A DNA stretch of 64,000 bases, from NCBI RefSeq assembly GCF_000725385.1, contig NZ_CP008884.1, positions 4,644,371 to 4,708,370 of the forward strand, given 5' to 3'. Within the stretch, counting starts at the first letter, position 1. Each line of letters opens with the position of its first letter. Origin of the DNA: Dyella japonica A8 (lineage in GTDB: Bacteria > Pseudomonadota > Gammaproteobacteria > Xanthomonadales > Rhodanobacteraceae). The notes beneath the pieces were generated by a model. It ran no database searches, was not told the DNA's origin, and was given only the letters and a program-made list of their open reading frames with translations. This document shows, piece after piece, positions 51,054 to 60,478 of this stretch. A program made the position numbers and the translations under genes.

Positions 51054-52424
51054 ATGTATCGAAGGGTCGCCATCATCGGCGGCGGCGCAGCAGCGGCAGC
51101 GCTGCTCAGTGAACTGCTGGAACGCCAGCTGCCACAGCCGTTGCATCTGGACTGGTACACCGGCGGCGGCAATTCGCCGCGTGGCGTCGCCTATGGCACG
51201 CGCTCGGACAAGCACCTGCTGAACGTCCGCGCGGCGTCGATGAGCATGTTTGCCGCACGCCCGCACGGATTCCTGGATTTCGCCCAGCGCGGCGACAGCA
51301 CCATCGCCGGTACCGACTTCCTGCCGCGCCGTCTCTACGGCGACTATCTGGAAGCGGAAGTGGAACGTGCGCTCGAACGCGCAAGGGCGGCGGGTCATGA
51401 CGTGCGCGTACTGCCGTTCACGGTGGATGCGCTCGTGCCCGAGAGTGATGGCGTCACTGTCATCCACGGCGAAGAGAATGCGCGTGTGGATGCCGCCGTA
51501 CTGGCCATCGGCTCGTTGCCACCGCAGCCGCTGACCGGCGTCGCCGACGCGGCGATCGAGAGCGGCCGCTACGTCACCGAGCCGTGGGGGTTCCTGGCCC
51601 ACGCCAAGCCGGACACCCGTCCGCTCAAGGTCGTGCTGATCGGGCTGGGCCTTACCGCGGTTGATGTGTTGCTGGAACTCTCCGCACTTTGGCCCAACGC
51701 CACGTTCGAAGCCATTTCGCGTCATGGCTTGCTGCCGGAACCGCACCTGCACCAGGCCTCCGCACCGGCCGACGACAGCAGCGAGCTGGTCGAATCGATG
51801 CGTGACGAGCCGTACATCCGCAGCTGGATCCGCCTGCTGCGCGAGTCCGTCGCGCAAAGCGCCGACTGGCGCACGGTGATCGACAGCCTGCGCCCGCATA
51901 CGCCCTCGCTATGGGCCTTGTTGCCTGACGCGGAACGCTCGCGCTTTCTGCGCCATGCGCGCTGGGCCTGGGAGCGCGTGCGCCATCGCATGCCGCCGCA
52001 GGTGATGGCGGCCATGAAGGCACTGGAAAGTGCCGGCCGGCTGCACCGCCAGCGCGGCCGCCTGCAGGCGGTGGACGTGACGGGCGACAAGCTGCATCTG
52101 GATATCCGCCTGCCGCATGGCCGGGGCATGGAAACCATGGATGCCGACCTGGTGATCCAGACGGTGGGCCTGAATACGGATGTGCGTCGCACGATGCATC
52201 CGCTGATCCGCCAGCTGTCCACCAACGGGCATGTCACCGCCGATCCCCTGGGCCTGGGCGTCACCGCCACCAAGGAAGGCCGCGTCATGCATGGCGACCA
52301 TGCGTGGCCGCGCTTCTACGCCATCGGCACCCTGCTGCGCGGTGTGCTGTGGGAATCCACCGCGATTCCCGAGATCCGGCAGCAGGCACGCCATCTCGCC
52401 GACCGCCTGGTGCGGGACGCGTAA
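51054..52424 (+). CDS. FAD/NAD(P)-binding oxidoreductase
   Basis: Flavoprotein of 456 aa. The FAD dinucleotide motif opens the protein (VAIIGGGAAAAALLSELL), followed by NSPRGVAYGTRSDKHLLNVRA, typical of the FAD_NAD(P)-binding (SidA-related) family, and a second GxGxTA motif (VVLIGLGLTAVDVLLEL). Substrate unknown. Pairing with a thiol dioxygenase suggests sulfur-compound oxidation. A perfect terminator follows 3 nt after the stop. Confidence 0.85.
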   Translation: MYRRVAIIGGGAAAAALLSELLERQLPQPLHLDWYTGGGNSPRGVAYGTRSDKHLLNVRAASMSMFAARPHGFLDFAQRGDSTIAGTDFLPRRLYGDYLEAEVERALERARAAGHDVRVLPFTVDALVPESDGVTVIHGEENARVDAAVLAIGSLPPQPLTGVADAAIESGRYVTEPWGFLAHAKPDTRPLKVVLIGLGLTAVDVLLELSALWPNATFEAISRHGLLPEPHLHQASAPADDSSELVESMRDEPYIRSWIRLLRESVAQSADWRTVIDSLRPHTPSLWALLPDAERSRFLRHARWAWERVRHRMPPQVMAAMKALESAGRLHRQRGRLQAVDVTGDKLHLDIRLPHGRGMETMDADLVIQTVGLNTDVRRTMHPLIRQLSTNGHVTADPLGLGVTATKEGRVMHGDHAWPRFYAIGTLLRGVLWESTAIPEIRQQARHLADRLVRDA

Positions 52425-52427
52425 AGG

Positions 52428-52454
52428 AAAAGGGAGCGCATGGCGCTCCCTTTT
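52428..52454. terminator. Bidirectional hairpin terminator
   Basis: AAAAGGGAGCGC and GCGCTCCCTTTT form a perfect 12-bp stem with loop ATG between convergent genes. Confidence 0.85.
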
Positions 52455-52470
52455 CGCATGGACCCGCGAC

Positions 52471-53484
52471 TCACCAACCGCTCAGCACCACCTTGCCGAT
52501 CGTGCTTGCGCTCTCGACCTGCGCGTGGGCGCGACGCAGGTTCGCAGCGTTGATGGTTCCCAGGTTTTCGCGCAACGTCGTGCGCAATACGCCCGCATCG
52601 ACCAGATCCGCCGCTTCGTTGAGCAGCAGGTGCTGCGCCTGCATGTCTTCGGTGTGGAACAGCGAACGCGTGTACATGAACTCCCAGTGCAGCGAGAGGC
52701 TCTTCGGCTTGAGCAGGCGGATGTCCGGCAACGTGGCGGGATCATCAATCAATGCAAGCTTGCCTTGTGGCTTGAGCAGCTCGACCAGCGCAGGGAAATG
52801 CTGCTCGGTATGCGTAAGGCTGAGCACGTAATCCACGCCTTGAGGCGCCACGGATTTCACCGCAGCCACCAGGTCACCGTGATGATTGACGACGTGATGC
52901 GCGCCCATCGCCGTCACCCAGGCCTGCGTGTCTTCCCGCGACGCTGTGCCGATGACGGTGAAGTTAGTCAGCTTGCGTACCAGCTGGATCGCCATCGAGC
53001 CCACGCCGCCGGCACCGCCGACGACCAGAATCACCCCGCTGCGCGGCGTGCTGCCGCGCGGCACGCCGAGACGATCGAACAACATTTCCCAGGCGGTGAT
53101 GGTGGTCAGCGGCATGGCCGCGGCCTGCGCGAAGTCGAGCGTGGAAGGCTTGCGCCCCACCAGTCGTTCGTCCACCAGCTGGAACTGGGCGTTGCTGCCG
53201 GGGCGATCGATGGCACCGGCGTAGTAAACGTCATCGCCAGGCTTGAACAAGGTGACATCGGCGCCCACGGCCACCACCGTGCCGGCCGCATCCCAACCCA
53301 GCACCTTGTCGCTGCCTTCGGGGTTGGCGCGCTGGCGAATCTTGGTATCCACCGGGTTGACCGAGACGGCCTCCACTCGCACCAACAGGTCGCGCCCCTG
53401 GGGCGCCGGCTGCGGCAGCTCCACGTCGACAAGGCTTTGCGCATCGGTGATGGGCAGGATCTGCCGGTAGGCAACGGCTTTCAT
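52471..53484 (-). CDS. Zinc-type alcohol dehydrogenase-like (quinone oxidoreductase) protein
   Basis: Medium-chain reductase of 337 aa without catalytic zinc ligands. The GroES-like domain (RVEAVSVNPVDTKIRQRA, LGWDAAGTVVAVG) is followed by the nucleotide fold with VVGGAGGVGSMAIQLVRK. Probably an NADPH-dependent enone or quinone reductase of the ZADH family. It lies after a REP-like repeat downstream of the MFS-SDR pair. Confidence 0.88.
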   Translation of the reverse strand: MKAVAYRQILPITDAQSLVDVELPQPAPQGRDLLVRVEAVSVNPVDTKIRQRANPEGSDKVLGWDAAGTVVAVGADVTLFKPGDDVYYAGAIDRPGSNAQFQLVDERLVGRKPSTLDFAQAAAMPLTTITAWEMLFDRLGVPRGSTPRSGVILVVGGAGGVGSMAIQLVRKLTNFTVIGTASREDTQAWVTAMGAHHVVNHHGDLVAAVKSVAPQGVDYVLSLTHTEQHFPALVELLKPQGKLALIDDPATLPDIRLLKPKSLSLHWEFMYTRSLFHTEDMQAQHLLLNEAADLVDAGVLRTTLRENLGTINAANLRRAHAQVESASTIGKVVLSGW

Positions 53485-53534
53485 ACGGTTTTCCTCGCGG
53501 ATGGATAGGGGACTTCAAGATGGCCACACCTTTG

Positions 53535-53623
53535 CTCGTCATTCCCGCGCAAGCGGGAATCCAGCGACTTTCAGGCCACGAAAGGCCAAGGCACTGGATT
53601 CCCGCTTACGCGGGAATGACGAG
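53535..53623. repeat. REP-like double palindrome, family A
   Basis: CTCGTCATTCCCGCG...CGCGGGAATGACGAG outer arms with inner CCAG/CTGG pairs, the same layout as at 14926-15018 and 19812-19919. It lies between the SDR and MDR genes, which point the same way. Confidence 0.85.
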
Positions 53624-53644
53624 TTTCCAAAGGCTAGCGAAAAC

Positions 53645-54703
53645 TCACGGAATGATTTTGCGCCGGCGAAAGTCATCAAACAGTCGCGTGAACATCGCCT
53701 TGGTCTCGACGTGCTCGTGGAAACCGAAGCGGCGCGCCTTGGAGCCGTCGCCGAACATGTCGTAGTCCCACGAAAACACGAAATCCGCGAAGCGCCAGGA
53801 CGATACCTCGGACCAGGCATGCGGGGCCAAGCCGTGGCGCTCGCGCATGGCGTCCCACAGCGGCTCCTTGTCCGCCATCACCGTGGCCAGCGACAACGGC
53901 AGGGGTGGTGCCAGCGCCAGCCCGAAATAATCCGCGATGAAAGGCCACATCTCGCTCCAGCGGAACAGATCGCCATTGGTGATGTTGAAGGCCTGGTTGG
54001 CGCAGCGCGGTTCCGTGGCAGCCCACTCGGTAGCACGCGCGAGCAGGCCGGCGTCGGTCATTTCCAGCAGGCGGTCCCATGCCCCCGGCTTGCCGGGGAA
54101 CCGCAGCGGCAGGCCCAGTTCCTTGCTGACCGACGCATACACGGCGATGGCCAACGCAAGGTTCATGGGGTTGCCCAGCGCGAACCCGCCGACCACTGCA
54201 GGGCGAATCGCCGACCAGCTCCAGGCCTTGCCCTGCTGGCGTGCCTCGAGGAAGCGTTGCTGGTCGTGCATGAACTCGGGCGGCATGAAGGCCGCATCGG
54301 ATTCGCGCGCCGGCGTCTTGAATGGACCGAGATGGCCGCCGTAGACCTTGTAGCCCTGCATCAGGCTGATGTGTTCCAGCTTGCTCGCCACCGGTTCGAT
54401 CGCATCGACCACGTTCACCAGCATGGCCATGTTCGGCGGTACCAGCTCCGCCCAGCCGGGGCGATCCTGGTAGGCGGTGTAGAACACATGCGTCACACTG
54501 GTGAGCGGAGCCAGCTTGCGTCGCGTGTCGCCGGCGTCGAGCAGGTCCACCGCGATATGGCGGACACGTCCCTGATCCACGCCAGCGCGACGCGAAAGCC
54601 CGATCACCTGCCAGTCTTCCTTCGCCGCCAGGTGATCGATCAGGTTGCGGCCGATCACGCCCTGCGCGCCGACTACCAGCGCGACCTTGGTTTGCGTTGT
54701 CAT
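53645..54703 (-). CDS. Extended SDR, PRISE (progesterone 5-beta-reductase-like) family
   Basis: NAD(P)-dependent enzyme of 352 aa. The Rossmann motif is VVGAQGVIGRNLIDHL. The phrases VFYTAYQDR, LMQGYKVYGGHLGPFKTPARESD and WSAIRPAVVGGF are typical of the PRISE group of enone reductases. It follows the MFS transporter gene by 33 nt and is probably under the same LysR control. Confidence 0.88.
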   Translation of the reverse strand: MTTQTKVALVVGAQGVIGRNLIDHLAAKEDWQVIGLSRRAGVDQGRVRHIAVDLLDAGDTRRKLAPLTSVTHVFYTAYQDRPGWAELVPPNMAMLVNVVDAIEPVASKLEHISLMQGYKVYGGHLGPFKTPARESDAAFMPPEFMHDQQRFLEARQQGKAWSWSAIRPAVVGGFALGNPMNLALAIAVYASVSKELGLPLRFPGKPGAWDRLLEMTDAGLLARATEWAATEPRCANQAFNITNGDLFRWSEMWPFIADYFGLALAPPLPLSLATVMADKEPLWDAMRERHGLAPHAWSEVSSWRFADFVFSWDYDMFGDGSKARRFGFHEHVETKAMFTRLFDDFRRRKIIP

Positions 54704-54736
54704 GACGTTCCTTCGTTCGATGGGGTGTGTGATGGA

Positions 54737-55966
54737 TCAGGCACTGGCGGCGCAGGTCACCAGGCGGGTGACGCGGCGGCGTTCAAGCGCGGCGCTGATC
54801 GCCGTCACCAGCAGGCCAAACAGGGCGACGACCGCGCCGGCGATACTCACCGACGACAGGCCGAGATGCATGTCGATCATTGCGCCGCCGATGAAGGCAC
54901 CGATGGCGTTGCCGAGATTGAACGCGGCGATGTTGAGCGTCGAGGCGAGATGCGGACCTTCGCTGGCCTGCTGCACCACACGCATCTGCAGCGGCGGCAC
55001 CGTGGCGAACGCCGCCACGCCCCACACGAACACGGTAACGACGGCGGCGATGGTGTTGTGCATGCTCCATGCGAACACCAGCATGATCAGCACGAGCACA
55101 GCCAGCACACCCATCAGCGAGGGCATCAGGCGCCAGTCCGCCAGGCGGCCGCCCAGCATGTTGCCGACCGTGGTGCCCACGCCGAACAGAATCAGCACCC
55201 AGCCCGTGGCGCCCACGCTCACATGCGAGGCCTGCTGCAGGATCGGCGCGATGTAGGTGAACACGGTGAACACACCGCCGAAACCCAGCACGGTCATCAG
55301 CAGCGCCAGCAACACCTGCGGCTGGCGCAGCACACCCAGCTCGCGTTTCATGTGGGGTGACGGCAAGTCCGGCAGGGCCGGCACCAGACGCCACACAGCA
55401 ATGGCTGCCACCAGCCCCAGCCCGGTGACCGCGGCGAAGGTGGAGCGCCAACCGGCCCATTGACCGAGGAAGGTGCCGAACGGCACGCCCAGCACATTGG
55501 CCAGGGTCAGACCGGTGAACATCAGCGCGATGGCGCGGGCGGCCTGCCCGCGCGGCACCACGTGCGACGCCACCACGGCGCCGATGCCGAAGAACGAGCC
55601 ATGACAGAACGCCGCGACCACGCGCGCCACCATCAACACGCCATAGTTGGGCGCCACCGCGCAGAGGGTGTTGCCCAGGATGAACAGGCCCAGCAGCAAC
55701 AGCAGCGCGTTGCGCCGTTCCATGCGGGCCGTCAGCGCCGCCAGCAGCGGCGCACCAGCAGCTACCCCCAGCGCATAGCCCGACACCAGCAGGCCGGCGG
55801 ACGGGATGCTGACATGCAGGTCCGACGCCACCTCGGGCAGCAGGCCCATGATGACGAACTCCGTGGTGCCAATGGCGAAGGCCGCGACAGACAGCGCCAG
55901 CAGGGCCAGCCGGGACTGGCCAGCCGCGCCGATGCGGGGGCCTTCAGCGGAAAAGGGGGCATTCAT
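54737..55966 (-). CDS. MFS efflux transporter (AraJ/DHA1-like)
   Basis: Twelve-helix transporter of 409 aa. The first helix carries FAIGTTEFVIMGLLPEVASDL, which marks the AraJ/YdhP group of proton antiporters, and ARMERRNALLLLLGLFILGN covers the loop 2-3 motif. The start at 55966 gives the family N-terminus. It is divergent from a LysR gene; together with the enone reductase this resembles an inducible detoxification locus. Confidence 0.9.
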   Translation of the reverse strand: MNAPFSAEGPRIGAAGQSRLALLALSVAAFAIGTTEFVIMGLLPEVASDLHVSIPSAGLLVSGYALGVAAGAPLLAALTARMERRNALLLLLGLFILGNTLCAVAPNYGVLMVARVVAAFCHGSFFGIGAVVASHVVPRGQAARAIALMFTGLTLANVLGVPFGTFLGQWAGWRSTFAAVTGLGLVAAIAVWRLVPALPDLPSPHMKRELGVLRQPQVLLALLMTVLGFGGVFTVFTYIAPILQQASHVSVGATGWVLILFGVGTTVGNMLGGRLADWRLMPSLMGVLAVLVLIMLVFAWSMHNTIAAVVTVFVWGVAAFATVPPLQMRVVQQASEGPHLASTLNIAAFNLGNAIGAFIGGAMIDMHLGLSSVSIAGAVVALFGLLVTAISAALERRRVTRLVTCAASA

Positions 55967-56023
55967 GGGACGGTCCCAGATGGAAACGGGCGCCACTTTG
56001 CGCCTTGTCGTCCCTTGCGGGAA

Positions 56024-56031
56024 TTGCGCAA
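56024..56031. promoter_or_regulatory. Possible LysR-type operator
   Basis: A perfect TTGCGCAA palindrome lies in the intergene of the divergent MFS and LysR genes, with a second TTGCGC half at 55998-56003 in the correct range for an activation site. Weak evidence only. Confidence 0.3.
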
Positions 56032-56113
56032 ACTAGAGAGGCATCTTTTCCTGAAAGTTAAAGATGCCGGGAACCGGGACGGGCTTTCCGGTGCGCGTCG
56101 GAGCGTCTGGACG

Positions 56114-57043
56114 ATGGTCGATTTCGAAGACATGCGCTTGTTCGTACGCGCCGTCACCGAGGGCAGCCTGTCGGCGGCCGGGCGGGAGCTGGGCCTGTCG
56201 CCCGCGGCCGCCAGCAAGCGGCTGACCCGGCTGGAAACCGCGTTGGGCGTCCGCCTGCTCCAGCGCAGCTCCCGCCGCCTCGTGCTCACCGACGAAGGCA
56301 CCATCTACTTTGAGCGCTGCCAGGCCATCATCGCCGACGTGGACGACGCCAATTCGGCGGTCGGGCTGCGCCAGCTGGAAGTACGCGGCCAGCTGCACAT
56401 CTCCGCCTCGGTGGACATGGGCCGCCAGTACATCGGCCCGATGGCGGCGAACTTCGCGGACCAGCATCCGCAGCTGCACCTGCGGGTGACCAATTCGGAC
56501 GCCTTGCTCGACCTGTTCGAAGCCGGCGTGGACGTGGCCGTGCGCGGCGGCACCATGGCCGATTCGCGGCTGGTGTCGCGCCGGCTGGCCAACAACTTCC
56601 GCGTGCTATGCGCCTCCCCGGCCTACCTGGATCGCCACGGCCATCCGCGCAGCGCCGACGACTTGCAGCAGCATCGCTGCCTGATGCTGCACCGGCCAGG
56701 ACACGGCGTGCTGCCCTGGATCGTGCAGACGCCCGACGGCCCGCGCTCTTTGCGCGTGGACGCCGCGATGACTTGCGACAACGGCGACCTGATGCGCACG
56801 CTGGCGGTGGCCGGGCACGGCATTGCCTTCAAATCCGCCTGGGACATCGCCAAGGACGTGCGCGCCGGCCGGCTGGTGCCACTGAAGAACGACGTGATCC
56901 TGCCGGACGCCCACCTCTACGCGATCTACCCCAGCCGCGCCTACCTGCCTGCGCGCATCCGGCTATTCGTGGATCATCTGCAGCAGGAACTGCAGGCCCG
57001 CGAACAGGATGTGCTCGATACCGTGCGCGCCGCGATGCGCTGA
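56114..57043 (+). CDS. LysR-family transcriptional regulator
   Basis: Regulator of 309 aa. The helix-turn-helix is LSAAGRELGLSPAAASKRLTRLETALGVRLLQRSSRR. The effector domain is of the DsdC/CrgA-like group. The ATG at 56114 opens the usual MVDFEDMRLFVRAV start. It is divergent from the MFS-SDR genes 147 nt away and probably controls them. Confidence 0.92.
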   Translation: MVDFEDMRLFVRAVTEGSLSAAGRELGLSPAAASKRLTRLETALGVRLLQRSSRRLVLTDEGTIYFERCQAIIADVDDANSAVGLRQLEVRGQLHISASVDMGRQYIGPMAANFADQHPQLHLRVTNSDALLDLFEAGVDVAVRGGTMADSRLVSRRLANNFRVLCASPAYLDRHGHPRSADDLQQHRCLMLHRPGHGVLPWIVQTPDGPRSLRVDAAMTCDNGDLMRTLAVAGHGIAFKSAWDIAKDVRAGRLVPLKNDVILPDAHLYAIYPSRAYLPARIRLFVDHLQQELQAREQDVLDTVRAAMR

Positions 57044-57059
57044 CCACGTGGAGAACACC

Positions 57060-57116
57060 ATGCACGACCCGCTACACCCCCGCCGCGCCCCGGCCATCGG
57101 CCGCATCGCATGCTGA
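57060..57116 (+). CDS. 18-codon leader ORF overlapping the cls start
   Basis: ATG at 57060 with a good ribosome site (GGAG, 7 nt) opens an 18-codon frame (MHDPLHPRRAPAIGRIAC) whose TGA overlaps the cls ATG region (ATGCTGA). The cls ATG has no ribosome site of its own, so translation of cls may depend on this leader. A sequencing frameshift that split the true cls N-terminus is the main alternative. Confidence 0.4.
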   Translation: MHDPLHPRRAPAIGRIAC

Positions 57117-58510
57117 CCACGGCCATCGGCGTTGTGGTGATCGTCCTGCACGTCGCCGGCGTGCTGGCTGCCATGCACGCGGTGATGAATACGCGCACGC
57201 CCCAGGGGGCGTTTGCGTGGGCACTCGGGCTGGTGTTCCTGCCCTACGTCACGTTGGTGCCTTATCTCTACCTCGGGCGCAGCCGCTTCCACGGCTACAT
57301 CGACCTGCATCGTGCGCGCCGCGGCCAGATCCAGGCGCTCTATGCCGAACATCTCGCCGATGCCAGCCCGCCGGTGGTCAGCGAGCGCTACGGCGAAATC
57401 GCACGCATGCTGGGGGCACGCTTCCACGAAGGGCAGCGCCTGCGCCTGCTGGTGGACGGTGACGCCACCTTCGATGCCATGCTGGCCGCCATCGGTGAAG
57501 CTCGGCAGTGCGTGCTGGTGCAGTTCTTCATCTTCCACGACGACATGCTCGGCCGGCGCATGCAGCAGGCGCTGATCGATCGCGTACGCACTGGCGTGGA
57601 CGTCTGCGTGCTGTACGACGGCATCGGCAGCCACGCCCTGCCCCACGCCTATGTGGATACCCTGCGCCAGGCGGGCGTGAACATCCATCCGTTCGCCACG
57701 CAACGCCGCAGCAACCGCTTCCAGCTCAACTTCCGCAACCACCGCAAAATCGTCGTGGTGGACGGCAAGCGCGGTTTCGTCGGCGGCCTCAACGTGGGCG
57801 ACGAATATCTGGGACTCAAGCCGCCGCTGGCGCCTTGGCGGGATACGCACCTCGAGATCGAAGGCCCCGCGGTAGCCGACCTGCAACGCAGCTTTGCGGA
57901 GGACTGGCATTGGGTCACGGGCGTCCTGCCGCCCTTACTCAAGCCAGCCCCCGCCCGAGGCACGGCGCATACGCTGATCGCCGCCACGGGACCGGCGGAT
58001 CGTCAGGAAACCTGCTCGCTGTTTTTCGTCGCGCTGATCCACGCGGCACGGCATCGGCTGTGGATCACCACGCCCTACTTCGTGCCGGACCTGGCGGTGA
58101 TGGCGGCGCTGCGGCTTGCCGTGTTCCGCGGCGTCGACGTGCGCGTGCTCATTCCCTCACGACCGGACCATCACACCGTCTTCCTCGCCTCCAGCCTGTA
58201 CGCGCACGACGCCGTGCGCGCCGGTATCCGCGTATTCCGCTACCAGCCGGGCTTCATCCACGAGAAGGTGCTGCTGGTGGACGACGACACCGCGTCGGTC
58301 GGCAGCATGAATCTCGACAATCGCTCGTTCCGCCTGAATTTCGAGATCAGTGCGCTGAACGTGGATCGCGCCTTCGCCGCCCAGGTGGAGGCGATGCTCG
58401 ACAACGATTTCGCGCATGCGCACGAAGTGACCGAGGCGGAATACGAGAAAGCGCCGTACCTGCGGCGACTGGCGATGCATGTCGCGCGGCTGTTCGATCC
58501 GGTGCTGTGA
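57110..58510 (+). CDS. cls: Cardiolipin synthase (phospholipase D family)
   Basis: Membrane enzyme of 466 aa that condenses phosphatidylglycerol to cardiolipin. Two hydrophobic N-terminal segments (about 2-24 and 36-57) precede two PLD-type HKD motifs, FRNHRKIVVVDGKRGFVGGLN and HEKVLLVDDDTASVGSMN. The length fits the ClsA/ClsC range. The start ATG overlaps the short leader ORF by 7 nt and has no Shine-Dalgarno. Confidence 0.92.
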   Translation: MLTTAIGVVVIVLHVAGVLAAMHAVMNTRTPQGAFAWALGLVFLPYVTLVPYLYLGRSRFHGYIDLHRARRGQIQALYAEHLADASPPVVSERYGEIARMLGARFHEGQRLRLLVDGDATFDAMLAAIGEARQCVLVQFFIFHDDMLGRRMQQALIDRVRTGVDVCVLYDGIGSHALPHAYVDTLRQAGVNIHPFATQRRSNRFQLNFRNHRKIVVVDGKRGFVGGLNVGDEYLGLKPPLAPWRDTHLEIEGPAVADLQRSFAEDWHWVTGVLPPLLKPAPARGTAHTLIAATGPADRQETCSLFFVALIHAARHRLWITTPYFVPDLAVMAALRLAVFRGVDVRVLIPSRPDHHTVFLASSLYAHDAVRAGIRVFRYQPGFIHEKVLLVDDDTASVGSMNLDNRSFRLNFEISALNVDRAFAAQVEAMLDNDFAHAHEVTEAEYEKAPYLRRLAMHVARLFDPVL

Positions 58511-58524
58511 TGCCTGTCGCTTAC

Positions 58525-58607
58525 CTGTGGGAGCGCACCCTGTGCGCGACAACCGCCCACCGAAGCACGGTGGATGTCGCGGTCGCGCACAAGGTGCGCT
58601 CCCACAG
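58525..58607. repeat. REP-like long-loop inverted repeat, family B (copy 6)
   Basis: Arms CTGTGGGAGCGCACC and GGTGCGCTCCCACAG with inner GTGCGCGAC/GTCGCGCAC pairs; loop about 33 nt. It lies between the convergent cls and MFS genes. Confidence 0.85.
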
Positions 58608-58616
58608 TCAGGCCTA

Positions 58617-59816
58617 TTAACCGGTGGTCTTGTTGCCGTAGACCAGATACAGACAAGTCGTCAACACAGCCGCCGCCAGCGCCATCGACGCCGCCACCAC
58701 GAACATCGGCCCATAGCGTCCACCGGAAGCGATCCATCCGCCCAGCGGGCCGGTGACGCCAAGCGCCACGTCGATAAATACCGAATACGCCGCCAGCGCC
58801 GCCCCGCGATTGCTCGTGCTCACGCGCTCCACCGCCACCACGCCCAGCGCGGGAAACACCAGCGAGAAACCGATGCCGCACAGCGCGGCGCCTAGCATCG
58901 CCACGCCGGCATGACCGGCGGTGGCCAGCACGACCAGCCCCACGCCTTCGATCAGCAGGGAGACCAACGCCGTGCGGTAGCCGCCGAAATGCGCGATGGT
59001 CCAGCCCAGCACCAGACGCACGCCGACGAAGCACACGCCGAACACACTGAGCGTTGGCGCGGCGCCTGCCCAGCCCTCGCTGGCGTAGTACAGCGTAATG
59101 AACGTGGCGATGACACCAAAACCCACCGAACCCAGCGCGAGTCCCATGCCATAAGGCGCCACGCGACCGAACACGTGGTGCATCGGCATGCGCTCCCCCG
59201 CCTCCACGCGCGCGGCGGGACGACGCCACGCCAGCCACAGGCCCAGCACCATCAACACCAGGCTGGCCACGCCGATGCTCGCGAAACCGAGCGCCCCCGT
59301 GAGGAGGACACCCAAGGGCGCACCGACCGCGAGCGCGCCATAGGTGGCGATGCCGTTCCACGAAATCACCTTGGCGGTGTGCTCGGCGCCGACGCGCCCG
59401 ATGCCCCACATGATGCAACCCGTCGCCACGCAACTCTCGCCCATACCCAGCGCCAGCCGCGCCACCAGCATCACGCCCACCGACGCCAGCGGCCAGCCGC
59501 GCACCATCGCGGCAGCGATCATCAGCAGGCCACTGCCAGCGCATGCCACCAGGCCGATGAGCGCGGCACGCTTGGGGCCGGCGGTATCGGACGTCCGTCC
59601 GGCGAACCCACGGCTGAGCAAGGTGGCCACGTACTGCGTGCTGATCACCAGCCCGGCGAGCACGGCGCCAAAGCCAAGATCGTCGTGCACGAACGGCGGC
59701 AGCACCGCCAATTGCATGCCGATCACCAGATAGGCGAGGAAGGTGAAGAGGACGATCTGGACGATGCGCAGAGTCAGCGGCGTGTCGCGCTCGCGCGGTT
59801 CAACGTGAGTATTCAT
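58617..59816 (-). CDS. MFS transporter (YfcJ/YhhS-like)
   Basis: Twelve-helix transporter of 399 aa. Landmarks are FLAYLVIGMQLAVLPPFVHDDLGFGAVLAGLVIS and the loop motif GRTSDTAGPKRAALIG, then MGESCVATGCIMWGIGRVG, characteristic of the YfcJ/YhhS group. The substrate is unknown. It ends 9 nt from a family B repeat. Confidence 0.88.
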   Translation of the reverse strand: MNTHVEPRERDTPLTLRIVQIVLFTFLAYLVIGMQLAVLPPFVHDDLGFGAVLAGLVISTQYVATLLSRGFAGRTSDTAGPKRAALIGLVACAGSGLLMIAAAMVRGWPLASVGVMLVARLALGMGESCVATGCIMWGIGRVGAEHTAKVISWNGIATYGALAVGAPLGVLLTGALGFASIGVASLVLMVLGLWLAWRRPAARVEAGERMPMHHVFGRVAPYGMGLALGSVGFGVIATFITLYYASEGWAGAAPTLSVFGVCFVGVRLVLGWTIAHFGGYRTALVSLLIEGVGLVVLATAGHAGVAMLGAALCGIGFSLVFPALGVVAVERVSTSNRGAALAAYSVFIDVALGVTGPLGGWIASGGRYGPMFVVAASMALAAAVLTTCLYLVYGNKTTG

Positions 59817-59885
59817 CGGTACAACGAGGGGAGGGAAAAGACTTGCTGCAGCATGGCACCGGCGTCATGGCAACGCCGGTACCCG

Positions 59886-60278
59886 CTATTGCTGGGACGG
59901 GCGCTGAGACGGGCGTTGGCGACGGCGCCCTGCCAGCCACCAGCCGACGTAAACGCCAACGCACACCCCAATGAACTCGGCCACTACACGTCCGCCGAGG
60001 TTGTCCGGGTCGTGTACTTCGGCAAGGCGCACGCGCAGCAGTTGCAGCGACTGCACGCGCCCGTAGTTGAAGTAGAACAGATTCCACAGGTCGCTTCCGC
60101 CCGCCAGCACCATGCCGATCACCGTCGCCCAACCGATCTCCAGCGCCGGACTCCAGCCCTGGGAACGTCCGTACAAGTGCAACAGGGTGAAGACGACCAG
60201 GCCGAGGACGAGCGCGATCGCGCCGGCCTCCAGCGCACCCTCGAAGCCGTAGCCCATCCAGGATTGATCGAAGAACAT
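59886..60278 (-). CDS. Small membrane protein of unknown function
   Basis: Protein of 130 aa with hydrophobic helices at about 17-35, 47-60 and 98-116, and an acidic loop between helices 2 and 3 (RVRLAEVHDPDNLGG). The C-terminal tail is basic (GRRRQRPSQRPSQQ). It lies 69 nt upstream of the MFS gene on the same strand. Confidence 0.7.
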   Translation of the reverse strand: MFFDQSWMGYGFEGALEAGAIALVLGLVVFTLLHLYGRSQGWSPALEIGWATVIGMVLAGGSDLWNLFYFNYGRVQSLQLLRVRLAEVHDPDNLGGRVVAEFIGVCVGVYVGWWLAGRRRQRPSQRPSQQ

Positions 60279-60478
60279 GCCCCTGTTTCCCGTCGGTTGC
60301 CCAGGCTCATTATGCCCGCGACGGCGGCCCCATCGGGCACCAACCTTGGTCTACACCGGATGGCAGACCCTGAACGCCGCGCATCGGCAGCCGGGGGCCC
60401 GTCGAGCGCGTCACACCACGATTCCGTCCGGCCAACTAGACTGCCAGGCGCAACCTTTTGCGAGACCCGCTTTTGACC

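Noticed and set aside
53501..55360. 619-aa plus-strand ORF, His/Arg/Gln-rich
   Set aside because: It runs antisense to the SDR and MFS genes and has the low-complexity composition of a reverse-complement reading.
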